From Cerioporus squamosus (lineage: Eukaryota > Basidiomycota > Agaricomycetes > Polyporales > Polyporaceae): a stretch of DNA of 64,000 bases. Location: NCBI GenBank assembly GCA_022592435.1, contig JABYQS010000133.1, forward strand, positions 1-64,000. The letters run 5' to 3'. The translations under genes and the position numbers were made by a program. The notes under the pieces were generated by a model. The model was not told the origin of the DNA. It saw only the letters and a list, made by a program, of their open reading frames with translations, and searched no databases. Positions 19,911-30,390 of the stretch are shown in pieces (position 1 is the first letter of the stretch; each line of letters opens with the position of its first letter).

Positions 19911-22332
19911 CACCTAACTGAAAATACTGAGATCGTCGCCGCGGTACTTGTTCAAGCCGGCGTGGGTCGCTATCCAGACACGTACCAAGAACAGTCGTCC
20001 GGCACTTGACACCTGAGCAGCGTCAAGTGAGTGTTCGGTCTCCGGGCGTGGGTATGCAGTATGTACTAACGTCAGACGTGATCGCGCGGCCTCCTCCTTC
20101 CCCTCGGCATGGCTGTCGGCACAGGCGGGCGAAGCACGGCGTTCGTCTTGTCCGACTCTCGACGCGCGGTATCTGGACGATCGGGATCAAACCGTAGGAC
20201 GCGACCTGCACACGCACAGACGCACCGTCGATATCCGAGCCCGGACGACTTATGGGCCACTGAGGCGACGGGCAGCGGGACGAGCAGCGGAGGTCCTAGC
20301 CCAGAAGAGACTCGGTGACCTGGAAAGCGACGTGTTTGGTGAGCAATGCGCGTCTCCTGCTACCCGAACCGTGACGCACCTCGCAGAGCTTCATCAGAAC
20401 CGCACGCCGAGAGTGTCGCTGGTCGCCATAAGGTGTGGACTGTGGACTGGGCTGCGTGTGCAAGTCGTCCATCGGTTGCACGCGGTCTCAACTCGGCGGC
20501 TATGTTTCCGCTGGAAGCACAGGTTCCACACGTCCTTGCAGCGAGATCTGGAGTGATTGGGGTCAGTCAGAGCGTTCAGAGCATGGAGTGCGCAGCCGAC
20601 TTACGGCCTTCCGGCGGCGGCAGCGGCCGGTACTCCGTTACGAGCACGCCGGTCGCGAGTCCTGCACGATGCCAAGTGAGCCGTGAGCGATCCATGTGTA
20701 TCGCGACAAGAGCGCGCTCAGCATGAACGACGTACCTGCACAGCCAGCAAGATTAGGAGAATGCACGTTCATCCCATCTCGCACTCGACGATCCGGGTTC
20801 ACCGCTTGGACCAGTTTTGTTTCGACGTCTCGTCTCGGAGCGAGATTGTTGTGATGGCGACTATGTTGTCCCTGTCAATGTTGTAGCCTCGTCTTATCGT
20901 TCACTCTAGTCACTTGCGGGTCGGCCGGCGGGACACGTCTCAATGCGCGTCTCGGAGCGCGTAAGGCAGGCACTGCCTTACGGTCATCAAGCTGGTCCGC
21001 AACGCTGCCGCAGACACATCGGTCAACACACGGCGCGGACATCAGGCACGCGACGGCGACTTACTGTCCTCTGCCGGTTCGCCGGAAAACGCGCACCCGG
21101 AAGGCGGCGAGCCTGTGAAACAGGGCACTGTAAGCACATCCCTCTACTAGCACGGTGTCATGTTGACGTACTGCCTAGTGTTCTCATCGCATCATCGGCC
21201 GCGGCCTCGGGCCGGCAACGCTGTACCTTCGCGATGACAAGGTCAGTGAACTACTGTCCAAAGACTGACGGACGAGACGTACCGATGAGCCAGTCGGGTC
21301 ACCAGAGCCGCGAGGGATCATTGGACTTCGGGAGCCCGGCGGTGTAGGGCGCTATGTGCAGAGAACGGAAGTATCAGCCTGACGTAGCGCGAGTGCAGAC
21401 AGTGGCAGACACATACCTCCCATCCGACTCGAGCGCAGCTTACCGTGAAGCCGGGTGGATCTCAGGCACATGGAGGATCGAGCTTGCGTGCTAGTACAGC
21501 TCGGTCCTTGTTGTTCTGTAGAGAGATGTCAATACACTTTCAATAGCCTACGCAACGAGAGCGCAAACTTCCCGGAGCATCCGGGCATCCCGTGTGACGC
21601 ACAGAAATGTGCCCGGCGATCAGAACACACCTACGACGGCAAGAGCGTCAGCGTGGTGGTCAGGCATTCAAGTACAGGCCTGAAAGACGTACCGCGCGTC
21701 AGAGACAGGAGGCATGGCGGTCGGAACCACGGAGTGGAGGACGAGAGTAGCCGAGCCGAGGGCCCGGTGATCAGAGCAGACCTATGGTGAAGAGCCCGTC
21801 TGCATGGCAATCGAGGACATAAGTGCGGAAGATGCGTCGCAGGCCGGCGAGCATGGTATCGAAGAGAGAGAGAATGTGCATTGTAGAAGACGAGAGGAAC
21901 AAAAAGATCGACGTAAGTCATGAGAAGGATGGAGGGAGAGGCCGGGGGATACTGGTCGAGAGGAAGAGGATGAGTGTCGAAGAGGAGAGAACAGCACGGT
22001 ACACATACGCATAACGTAGGTACTGCACTTACGTACCGGTTTAAGTCCGCGGAGATGGCAACATAACATGCGCGCGACAAAACAGTTCAACGGCGAGCCA
22101 GTATGATTACTCAGCGGGCGGACCTCTCATATAGTCATTTGCGCGGAGTCTGTCCACCAACGATACTGCGAAGGATGTGTGCTTGTGAGGCCGCCGAGCT
22201 CTGCAAGATCGCACCCATGCAGCCATATTTCCCCCTTCTCTTCACACCCCTTCTCCCATGCGATCGATATACCTGTCGAGGTGTATGAGTAAGTAACGCG
22301 CCTATGACTGTCCAACTCACCAGTGAAGGAGC

Positions 22333-24205
22333 TCATCGAGAAATCGTGCCACGAAGAGGGATGTCTTGATCAAGGAAGTTCGGATCTGCGATAGCGACGC
22401 CCGCAGAGGATTGCCCTAAGACTGCAATCAGCAAGCTGTTCAGCAATGTACTGAACGCAGAATAGATCACCTTGTATGTTCGGCTACTTCTAACAGACAG
22501 TTTTTTCGGCGACGCCTCAGCCGAGGGCAGCAATCGTCCCGAAGAGTTGTCTAGGCCGAAGAACATAGCTAGATACACTGAGAAGACAAGTATGACTGTG
22601 CATGCCAGCGCTGTAGCAGGGTTAGTCGGATTGTGCAGACAGGTGTTGCGAGCGTACCCAGTTTGAAACTCGGAAGCGGATAGTGTCGTCCTGACGGGTG
22701 GTCAATCCCTGGTGTCGCGAGAGGCTGTGAATTCTCTGGGGAGGGCGCACTGAGATCAGACGTGGTCTTCTCTGTGTCAGCGCTGATGGCCTTTTGGATC
22801 CTAGACGTCGGCAGACGGGTTCCCCAAACTCGAATCGTAGTACCCTCTCCCTTCTCAGAGGATCCAGTAGCTATTAGGTGAACATTACGTTTGGTAGAAG
22901 AGTAGGCCTTCCACAGTCATGAAAACGAGGTTGACGGGTACCGTTGCAAGAAGATGAAGACGTGCTACTCACCAGCGCCTGGATGATATCATCTGTGAAC
23001 AATATATCAATACAGTTCGCATGGGACAAGCTGACTGAAGTACCGTTGTGATCAAGCTCTTGAATGACATCGCCCGCGGAAGCATCCACGATACGAACTT
23101 GACCGCAGGAGCTTCCCAGGACCAACGCAGACGCATCCTCGATGAAGAGAGCAGGAAGAGGCACGTTGAGGCGGGTATCCACTTGAAACGTGCGAACATG
23201 GGTCAGGTCGCTCAGCCGATAGAGATCGAATCCGTCATAAAGATTCGAGATCGCCATGTAGTCCTCGTTTGGGGACAACGCGAGGCGTCCACTTGGCAAG
23301 TCAACGTCTTATCACTGCGAAGGATGTCCAGAACTCACACTCGAGTGTTGATGTGCCAGGAGTAGGCTGCATCTGTGGGGTTCCAATGGCTGATGTGCTG
23401 TATTAGGATAAGTTGGGTGTTCAAAGGCAGTCATCACATACAAAACTCCATGCTCAAGAAATCCTACAATTATACCTGAGCTGGACTGCAAGAAGTGGGC
23501 CGATCGCGGCGTGAGAGGTTGCTCTTCAGTCGAGAATGTGTGATCGTTAATAGCTAGGAGAAGAACACAAAGCACTTACGTTGAATAGAGGCGGTAGCCT
23601 GGGAGAGAGGCCGGACGTGTGACGATCCCGAGCTAATCTTGTCAGGCTCAGGTAGTGTCCTCTTGGTCATCATGTCTTCCAGTGTCCCGTAAACCATCAG
23701 TATAGCCTATACAAACGAGGAAAGTAATATTTACGCACGCGGTCCTACATGACTCCAGATCTCTACGTCGGATCCGACGCAAACAGCCAGCCGTCCACAG
23801 GAGTCGTCGATGGAGATCCACTCAACAACGCCTCCACCAGACCGGGGTAGATAGAACGGTCCTAGGCCATCCTATAAGATTGAGTGATAAGTGTGAAATG
23901 ACAATGAGCGATTGTTAGGATGTAGGGCGTACCGCAGTGGCGTTGACTCCGTGGGTGCATAAAAGTCGCCCGTCTCCAAATCCAGCGTACAGCGCGTCTG
24001 CGCCCGCGACGCTCGACCATTGCAGTGCAGTCACCGGACTGAGCCCATCCACCTTGAAAACCTCTCGCCCGCTGTCTACCTCGAACACGAAGATAGTGCC
24101 GTCATCTGCTCCGCTTGCGAGATATTTCCCATCTGAAGAAAATGTGAGAGCATTGATGGACGCAGTATGGCCTTTCAACACTGAGAGCGACTGATATAGA
24201 GTCAT
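22333..24205 (-). CDS. WD40-repeat protein with C-terminal membrane anchor (WD40-TM copy 1)
   Basis: Nine exons on the minus strand: 24205-23933, 23871-23749, 23706-23580, 23523-23438, 23397-23339, 23291-23044, 22992-22973, 22907-22658, 22610-22333; 1464 nt, 487 residues, all phases closed. The first exon holds a clear WD40 repeat (LKGHTASINALTFSSDGKYL, then DDGTIFVFE). Later repeats read SPNEDYMAISN and GQVRIVDASAGDVIQELDHN. After a polar linker a hydrophobic segment, ALACTVILVFSVYLAMFF, at about residues 396-414 should cross the membrane. WD40 domains are protein-binding propellers; the fused anchor would tether one to a membrane. Copy 2 at 44.3 kb has the same start, repeat order and anchor. 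The RED gene lies just upstream on the same strand. The last 40 residues depend on whether a further intron exists. Confidence 0.75.
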
Positions 24206-24502
24206 GGAGACTATACGTAGACGAGATGGAGAACGAGGTCAAAGAGCAGAGGCGAGCACCATTCCGAAGCACTGGCACGCTGGTAACACGCGGCGGAGGC
24301 GCGGCCCCGCCGCGGTGCCGAGGCCAAACACCGGCGTCGTATACATGTTGAAGCACTCGATAACGTACGTCTGCCCTGCATATGGGCGACACCGTGACTC
24401 CAGACGGGAATGAAAGGTAGACAGCTTCAAGTGTGAAGCGGGTGAAGCTACAGAAACTGATGGACTGAAGGAGCATCGCTCAACGGCAATCCATGGTATC
24501 AG

Positions 24503-25551
24503 TCATCGTGAAGACTTACTACGCTTCTTGTGCTTGGTGCTGTATGTGTTCTCGGATACCCAGGATGGCAATTTCCAGGATTCCGTCAGGACTAGTCGTC
24601 GACCGTCCTCCCGTTTGAAGCCAAAATAGACTTCTTGCCAAAGCGGTTGACCGTGGGCGTCGAGCGCTCGTAACCACATTTGATCTCGCGACGGGGAGAA
24701 GTGACAGAACAAGTCACCCACACGGAGACGCGCAGACTTCGTGATGTCGGGTGGATACGGAATTGGGTACTGAGACTTCGATTGAAACCACGCAGTGCCG
24801 TCCTTGAATTCGTCGCTGTTCTCCTCAATCCCACTCCCTCGAAACGAGCGAAAGAAGCGGACGAAAGTGGGGTCGCGATGCTGTGTTTTATGTCAGTTTC
24901 GCGAGACAATTGCAGCCATAATCTAGAGTTCGCACTTCAGGACTGCCGATAGGGGCCGACGATGTCGCCCCATGGGACGGTACAGGAGCTATACCCGAAG
25001 CCTGGGGTTCGCGACTGGATGAGGATGGCCCGGGGGAAGGCTGTTCTTCCGCGAATCTTACTCCACGAGGCATATCATGGATTCGATTGGACGCAGCGTC
25101 TGTGCCCTGAGACGGCTCGCGGCACTGAGGCGTATGTGTGCGGGACACCGCCGGACTTGAGGCTCGAGGTGTTACAGCGACGCGGGCCTTTTGATCTGCT
25201 AGCGGAGTATGTCCACTGATGACGTCGCTACTTCAGTTTCGAGGGGTAGATATACCAGAGAACGAGTACTCACCGCTGCGTGGAGGTCGCACTCGGTCTA
25301 TCGAAGGCACGGAACACGATAGGTACCGGTGGACCTTGTCTCACATCTGGATGCGCTGGCGCAGTGTAAACGAGATTCGTGGTTTCAAGTGCCCGCACCG
25401 CGGTACTAGACGAAAAACTGTAGTCAGATGGTAGTCCACGATGTAATTCGCGCGGTGGTGTGAGAGCTCGTCGCCATAGGCGGAGGATGAGGGCCAAAAT
25501 CGCAAGGAGCAAGAGAATACCGAATGTCGTCAGATTCACTGAGATAATCAT
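24503..25551 (-). CDS. Membrane-anchored RED-domain protein, copy 1
   Basis: Three exons, 25551-25274, 25230-24936, 24880-24503; 951 nt, 316 residues, phases closed. Seen: an N-terminal hydrophobic helix (TTFGILLLLAILALILRLW, about residues 8-26) followed by basic residues, a Ser/Pro-rich disordered middle, and a C-terminal domain of about 85 residues with GDLFCHF, QMWLRAL, FKREDGRRLVLT and LPSWVSENTYS. A conserved W precedes the domain (GTAWFQ). I do not know this domain from any named family. It recurs at 37.2, 42.5 and about 57 kb in this window, so I call it the RED domain after its core. The single N-terminal anchor suggests a membrane protein with the domain on one face. It lies about 300 bp upstream of WD40-TM copy 1 on the same strand. 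Confidence 0.7.
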
Positions 25552-26158
25552 GACTATGAATGACAAGCTCGAGAGTGGTCGATACAGATGTGGTGGTCAT
25601 CGAGAATGAGGGTATAGACATTGTCATCATGGGCTCGTGGCAAGCAGGCCGGCGCCAAGGGGCCCGCCCATGGTTTGGGCGCGACCTGGCCAACGCTGCG
25701 CAGTTCCGACCCGAAGACGTTCGAACGAAAACACATGTTATACATCAACACTACTCAAGCACTGGGGCGACGGCGACTCTGGTACATTCACGATCATGCA
25801 GAGAGCTCGCCCGGGACCAATCTCAAACAACTGCGTACCGAACGGCGAAGAGACAGAGGCACCGACTATAGTAGCGACAAAACGGAAAGCCTGTCAACCA
25901 TGTATGGGAGATGCGAAGGACCGTGCGCATGCCGAGGATTCGTACGAGGGTCGACTTGGTCGGGGAATTGCATAGCAGCTACCAATGGAAATCTGCGGTC
26001 AATAGGATTGCTCAGCTTGTGGGCGGGACGCCGCAGCGCACCTGCAGCTCTCTGCAGACTCTCAAAAATTAGCTGGGCTCGCTATAGCATCAACAACGTT
26101 ATCTCACCTGTCGGTGTCCTGCCCATCGCCACATCGCTCAAACTGCCTGAGGGAAGCT
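25552..26158. other. Intergenic, no supported gene
   Basis: About 600 bp separate the RED gene from the end of the JmjC gene. A plus-strand frame of about 228 codons runs through here and continues antisense into the JmjC 3' exons, but its composition is irregular and it has no motif, so I leave it out. Confidence 0.5.
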
Positions 26159-28567
26159 CTACGCCGCGCGAGAGGGAGATTGAGGTGAAACGCCAAGTTG
26201 CTCGAATAAGTTCGAAAACTCAGCGTCAGCTGAGTCGCGAAACCGGGTCCATTCGCTCTTGTCAATGGCAATCTTGTGTACATGATTTCTGCACGCCACC
26301 CAATTAGTACACTAAGGGTTAGACGACACAGAGGACGTACAGATGGGTGAACACTCCGTGCAGCTCAGAGAATCGCCGACATCGGCGAGGACAATTCGTA
26401 ATCGGACAGGCGTAATCGCGGGATGGAGGGGGGCCCCCGTCACGCATCTGAGCCGTGCGTTGCTTCTTCCTTCGGGCGGAGTCATCGTGACCGCGGGACG
26501 TCTCGCGCCGATACTTGTTTTTCTTCTCGTGCCTCGTGAGAGTGGGAGCTCGCAATCGTTGGCCCGCCACCACTGCGTGGTAAGCCAAGGACACCCAAGC
26601 ATCCCATAGTACGATGTTCAACTGCAGGATGTCTGGTAACCGTTCGCGGCGAAAGTCTTGCACCACTTTGCTGCTTTCAGGGATGCCCTCGATACAGAGG
26701 AAGTCGCAAGCGATCTTGATACACGATTGGACATTGCTGACCTACACGTTGGATGAGCTACGACCCCGACGTGACCTTGCGTGAGGTAAGTGTACTGTAC
26801 CTGGTGTGCCGCACCCGCAGGGATAAACACCGCATCACCAAGGCGCTGTCTGATTTTGTACGGACGAACACCCAGCGTGGACAGGTCAGAAAGTATTTCG
26901 TCGTCAATGAAGGTAAGTTGCGCATGTATGGGATCTTTGATTCTTTCGCTGTCGTTCCCAGCCCGGGAACAGCACCTGGACTGCAGGTACGCACGCAACT
27001 GTGCAAGATCGCGGGGATCAAATATGTACCATTCCGCGCCCGTTGCCTCAGAATCGCCGGAGGAGGTCCACGGCAGGATATTGACTGCACACGTGATGTC
27101 CAGGTGAAGACGAGTGGACCCTTCTTGTGGCAGGTCTGGGGTGGCGATGTATGCTTTGGGGCCTAAATGTACAATGAGGTGAGGTGACCGTGTGCACAGG
27201 ATGGAGGTTCATACGTACCGACATCCGGTCGCAAGGAGGCGATTTTGCCCGGAGGGATCCCATAGTGAGCGATAAGATTGCGAAAACCGTTCCAACAGGT
27301 GTACGACTGCATCGGAACTGCCTGCATGAATGCGTCGTAGTTCTGCGGGAAGTCGTTCTTGAAGGAGGAGGACGGAGGCCAGTCCTAGGAGGATTATCGT
27401 GAGTACTTACGACATTGAGAGGAGAATAAGCGGCTCACTTTGACCTTCACTGCATATCCACGATCAGCGGCACTCTTCGCGAACTCTTCAAAGAAGCGAG
27501 CGACTGTCACTTTCTGGGAAGGTAGCTTCCCACTCTTGAGCATTGTGACGGTCTCTTGTCCATGCGTTCTGACAAAAGAATCTGGGGTCCAAGACCCTTG
27601 CATCCGGTTATGCAGGCCGCGCACGACTACAGGGATGTTGAGTTGCCACAGAGACCGGAACAGCGCCTCTTGCCCGGGTCGTAAGACTGGAACCTCGCGG
27701 TACTCCTGAGCGCGAAGGCGTAGCCTCGTCGTGTCGTTGACAGAAGGAGCAATCTTTATCGGATACAGAGCGGACACGGTGTCTAGCTCTTCTAATGTTG
27801 AGTTAACGCGACCTGCCTTCATCCTAGACAAAGGTCTGAAGGTATGCGCGCCCTAGGAAATCAGGTTGTCAGCGATACAACCGCAATATCAGATAACATC
27901 TGCTCACATCGGGGGAGGGAGCATTGGTGCACCTGTAACCGAGCTGTACTCCATGCTCAGAATGGCAGCCTCGGCACACCTCAAATCCGCACTCCACGCA
28001 GAAAAACGAGCACGACAAGATGGTCGTAAAGCAATGGTCTGTACAACTCTTGAGTAGAGGGCAAGATCAATTCAGCAGGGAGACAGACCACATGTTAACC
28101 GGAACTTGAGATTTGGCCGTCTGCGGATTAGATCGGGAAGCGTCTCGTGGGCAAGCATGTCGACGAGCATTGGGCGCACGAAGGGTGCCAGTCCCGCCTA
28201 CCCAAAAGCCCAGAAGCCAGAGGTCAACGATAGAGCTTGCCACATGACCACGCCAAGTCTTACCTGCAGTTCTCGGATCTCTGCGATATTCGGGTAGGCA
28301 TGGAAAGTCGTCGGTGGAGTGGTTCCCGGGATAGATTCTGTCAGATCCTGGCTGGGAAAGTAGCTTTGATATGACCCTCCAGCAAGCTCTTCAAGGTTCC
28401 TGAAGTCTGTCTCGCAAGGTGATCAGGTGCTGCACATGCTGAGACTCGATGCTCGAACCTATGAATCGACAATTCTCCCCGCGACCATCAGAACCACCCT
28501 TGCAAACGAAACACGCGGGTCGACCAGCGGTTTTTCTTGTTGCACACCTAGTGCTTTGAGATTTCAT
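26159..28567 (-). CDS. JmjC-domain histone demethylase, KDM3/JHDM2-like, with C-terminal C2H2 finger
   Basis: Nine exons on the minus strand: 28567-28459, 28406-28264, 28197-28092, 28038-27908, 27852-27439, 27384-27219, 27162-26801, 26741-26341, 26288-26159; 1962 nt, 653 residues, phases closed. The N-terminus has Cys pairs (ACFVC, ENCRF). A treble-clef-like zinc cluster follows (YHCFT, FFCVECGFEVCRGCH), as in KDM3. The JmjC domain starts DWPPSSSFKNDFP and has the Fe ligands HLD (about 376-378) and a distal His in AGAAHQ, so catalysis is expected: Fe(II)/2-oxoglutarate demethylation, in this family usually of H3K9. A classical C2H2 finger (CPITNCP then HGVFTHLNHVH) lies near the end. The start at 28567 is the first in-frame ATG. 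The weakest splice is the donor at about 28091 (GTGGTC). Confidence 0.85.
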
Positions 28568-29309
28568 CTCTAAGTGGCGGTCGTGAGCTGTCAACGGCAG
28601 TGGCTCGATACCCGTGTCTACGTCACGATGTTCGCTGTCAGGCTCGGAGGCGCCAGCCTGCACCTATGCGCGTCTCGATATCCATAACGGGTAGAGAAGC
28701 GCATCGATCTTACCGGACTCGGCTAGACGAAACGCCTTTTGGTCATGGCCATTGCGACGTGTCAAGTGCAAGTCGCGCGGCGGGGCGCAAGGTCAGATAA
28801 TGTATCTGTCGTCGGCAATCCGAGGTACTAATGATCTCGTGAACTCAGATCGCTAGCTAGAGACCGTTGCGGTGCGACGGAGGCCTAACTTGGGTGAAAC
28901 ACGAGGCATCATCCGGGGACGACGGCAGCGAGTCTCGCCAAAACAGTGTTCACTATTACTTATCATCGTAATGGCAATGCGTCGCGGCGGGACGACGATT
29001 ACCTCGTCCTCTGGGGAGATGGTTTATTTGGCCCTGTCGATGCATCTGCGTCCCTCCAAGGTCGTGTGAAAGATGTGTCACGGCTGCAGGCTGAGCACAA
29101 CATCAGCTCCCCTCTCCGCGAGGCATCCCTCCACGTGCAGAACGTGTACATTGCTGGAGGGGCGCGTGGATTCGAGGACAAAGAAACGGAGTCCCTCATA
29201 TACTGACGGTCCACGCTCCGTCTTTCCCTCTCATCTTGCCTCCTTCCACCGCTATCTACCCCCGTCTCACCTTCGTCTTCGAACAGCCTCCTCGTACGTA
29301 CCGGCAGAG
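28568..29309. other. Divergent intergenic region with one unproven short frame
   Basis: This region separates the divergent JmjC gene and the next plus-strand gene, so it should hold two promoters. A plus-strand frame at about 28946-29206 reads VLWGDGLFGPVDAS and VQNVYIAGGARGFED before stopping. It looks somewhat protein-like but has no ATG start, and I cannot connect it to the gene at 29310. Confidence 0.4.
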
Positions 29310-29924
29310 ATGGGCAAGGTCCGTGTAGTTTTGTCATGCCGTCACGTAAGTCAATGCTTTCCCCATTTCGAAAGGCGTCTTTGTTGCTCACCTCGTTAAT
29401 GATCCAGCCCGCCCTCAAGAAGATCGTCAGCCTTCTCTACCGTGGAAACATGCTAGAGCCGGTTACGGTGACTGTTCCGACTTCAGCCCATCCTACCCGC
29501 GACTGTCTCGCCGTGCCCCGCTACCCTGGCTTCGAACATGTCGTCGGTGATGCCTACCCTTTTCAGGAGGCATGGGTCACCATCCAGGACAACGACGGGA
29601 CCGCCCACCGCTTCCTCGTCGCTGCACAATACTCCGCCGATCTCGAGGTCAACCGTTCCCTTCGGAACGTACTCGACGCCACCCCTTGGAAGGGCGACCT
29701 CATCGTCATGCGGGGCGGCAGCATGGTCTCCGTGGTCAACATGGGCAATGCTGAATTTCGTGAGCGAGCTGAGCGAGCGGTGCGCAAGTGAGTTCTGCCT
29801 GCTTTACGCTCATCGACGTGAGCAAGCCTCTGACTGGAATGCCAGGTTTCTCGTGGAATCCGCCAACTACGTGACTGTTGCCGTACAGAACAACGTACCC
29901 CTCGATCTGCCCACACAGTTCTAG
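29310..29924 (+). CDS. Small protein of unknown function, 164 residues
   Basis: Three exons, 29310-29345, 29408-29787, 29846-29924; 495 nt, all phases closed, introns 62 and 58 bp with GTAAGT and GTGAGT donors. The protein starts MGKVRVVLSCRHPALKK and contains YPFQEAWVTIQDNDGT, FLVAAQYSADLEVNRSL and DLIVMRGGSMVSVVNMG. It has mixed alpha/beta-like patterning and no signal peptide or membrane helix. I do not recognise it. Clean splicing and sensible composition make it a real gene. It is the first of a plus-strand run with the coiled-coil gene downstream. Confidence 0.7.
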
Positions 29925-30390
29925 TCCTCGACAATCTCGAATAGGAGGCAGCTGCGCGCGACCCAGTCGACGATACAAGTTGCGCTCGTCATGTTCTTTG
30001 TCTCTACGCGTTAGGTGGATGGTTAGGGTTACGGTTATCCGGGATCGAGCGCCGAGGGGCCCGTCAAGGAAGCTAAAGTCGTTCTTAATTATCCCATATC
30101 CAGTACCGGTGTAATCTTCTTATGTGTTGTAAAATCTATCTTGTGCTTGTACTCCTTCCTACTCGTCGCAGACGTCCTCGTCCCGCTTGACTGCATCATC
30201 CTCGGCGTGACATGTCTGTGTTGGAAGCCATGCAGAGGAGCCATGTGTCGATGGACCGACCACAAAGGCCAGCCAACCTCGTGGCCCTACGCCCCCCTCT
30301 GTCGTCCAGCTAGTGGCGTCGCGACTTCAGCTCTCCGCGTGTACATACTCCTCCATTATTGCTCCATCGCAATTGTCGACTGACCCTCAG

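Larger units (their letters stand above)
18381..22332. other. Gene-poor 4-kb stretch between the minisatellite and the first WD40 gene
   Basis: Apart from the short repeat, inverted-repeat element and tRNA-like sequence listed separately, I find no supported gene. Open frames are short, differ in composition and have no consistent introns. The part from about 21.8 to 22.3 kb would hold the 3' flank of the minus-strand WD40 gene. Confidence 0.5.

Noticed and set aside
25621..26307. A 228-codon plus-strand frame
   Set aside because: It overlaps the 3' exons of the JmjC gene on the other strand, has irregular composition and no motif.
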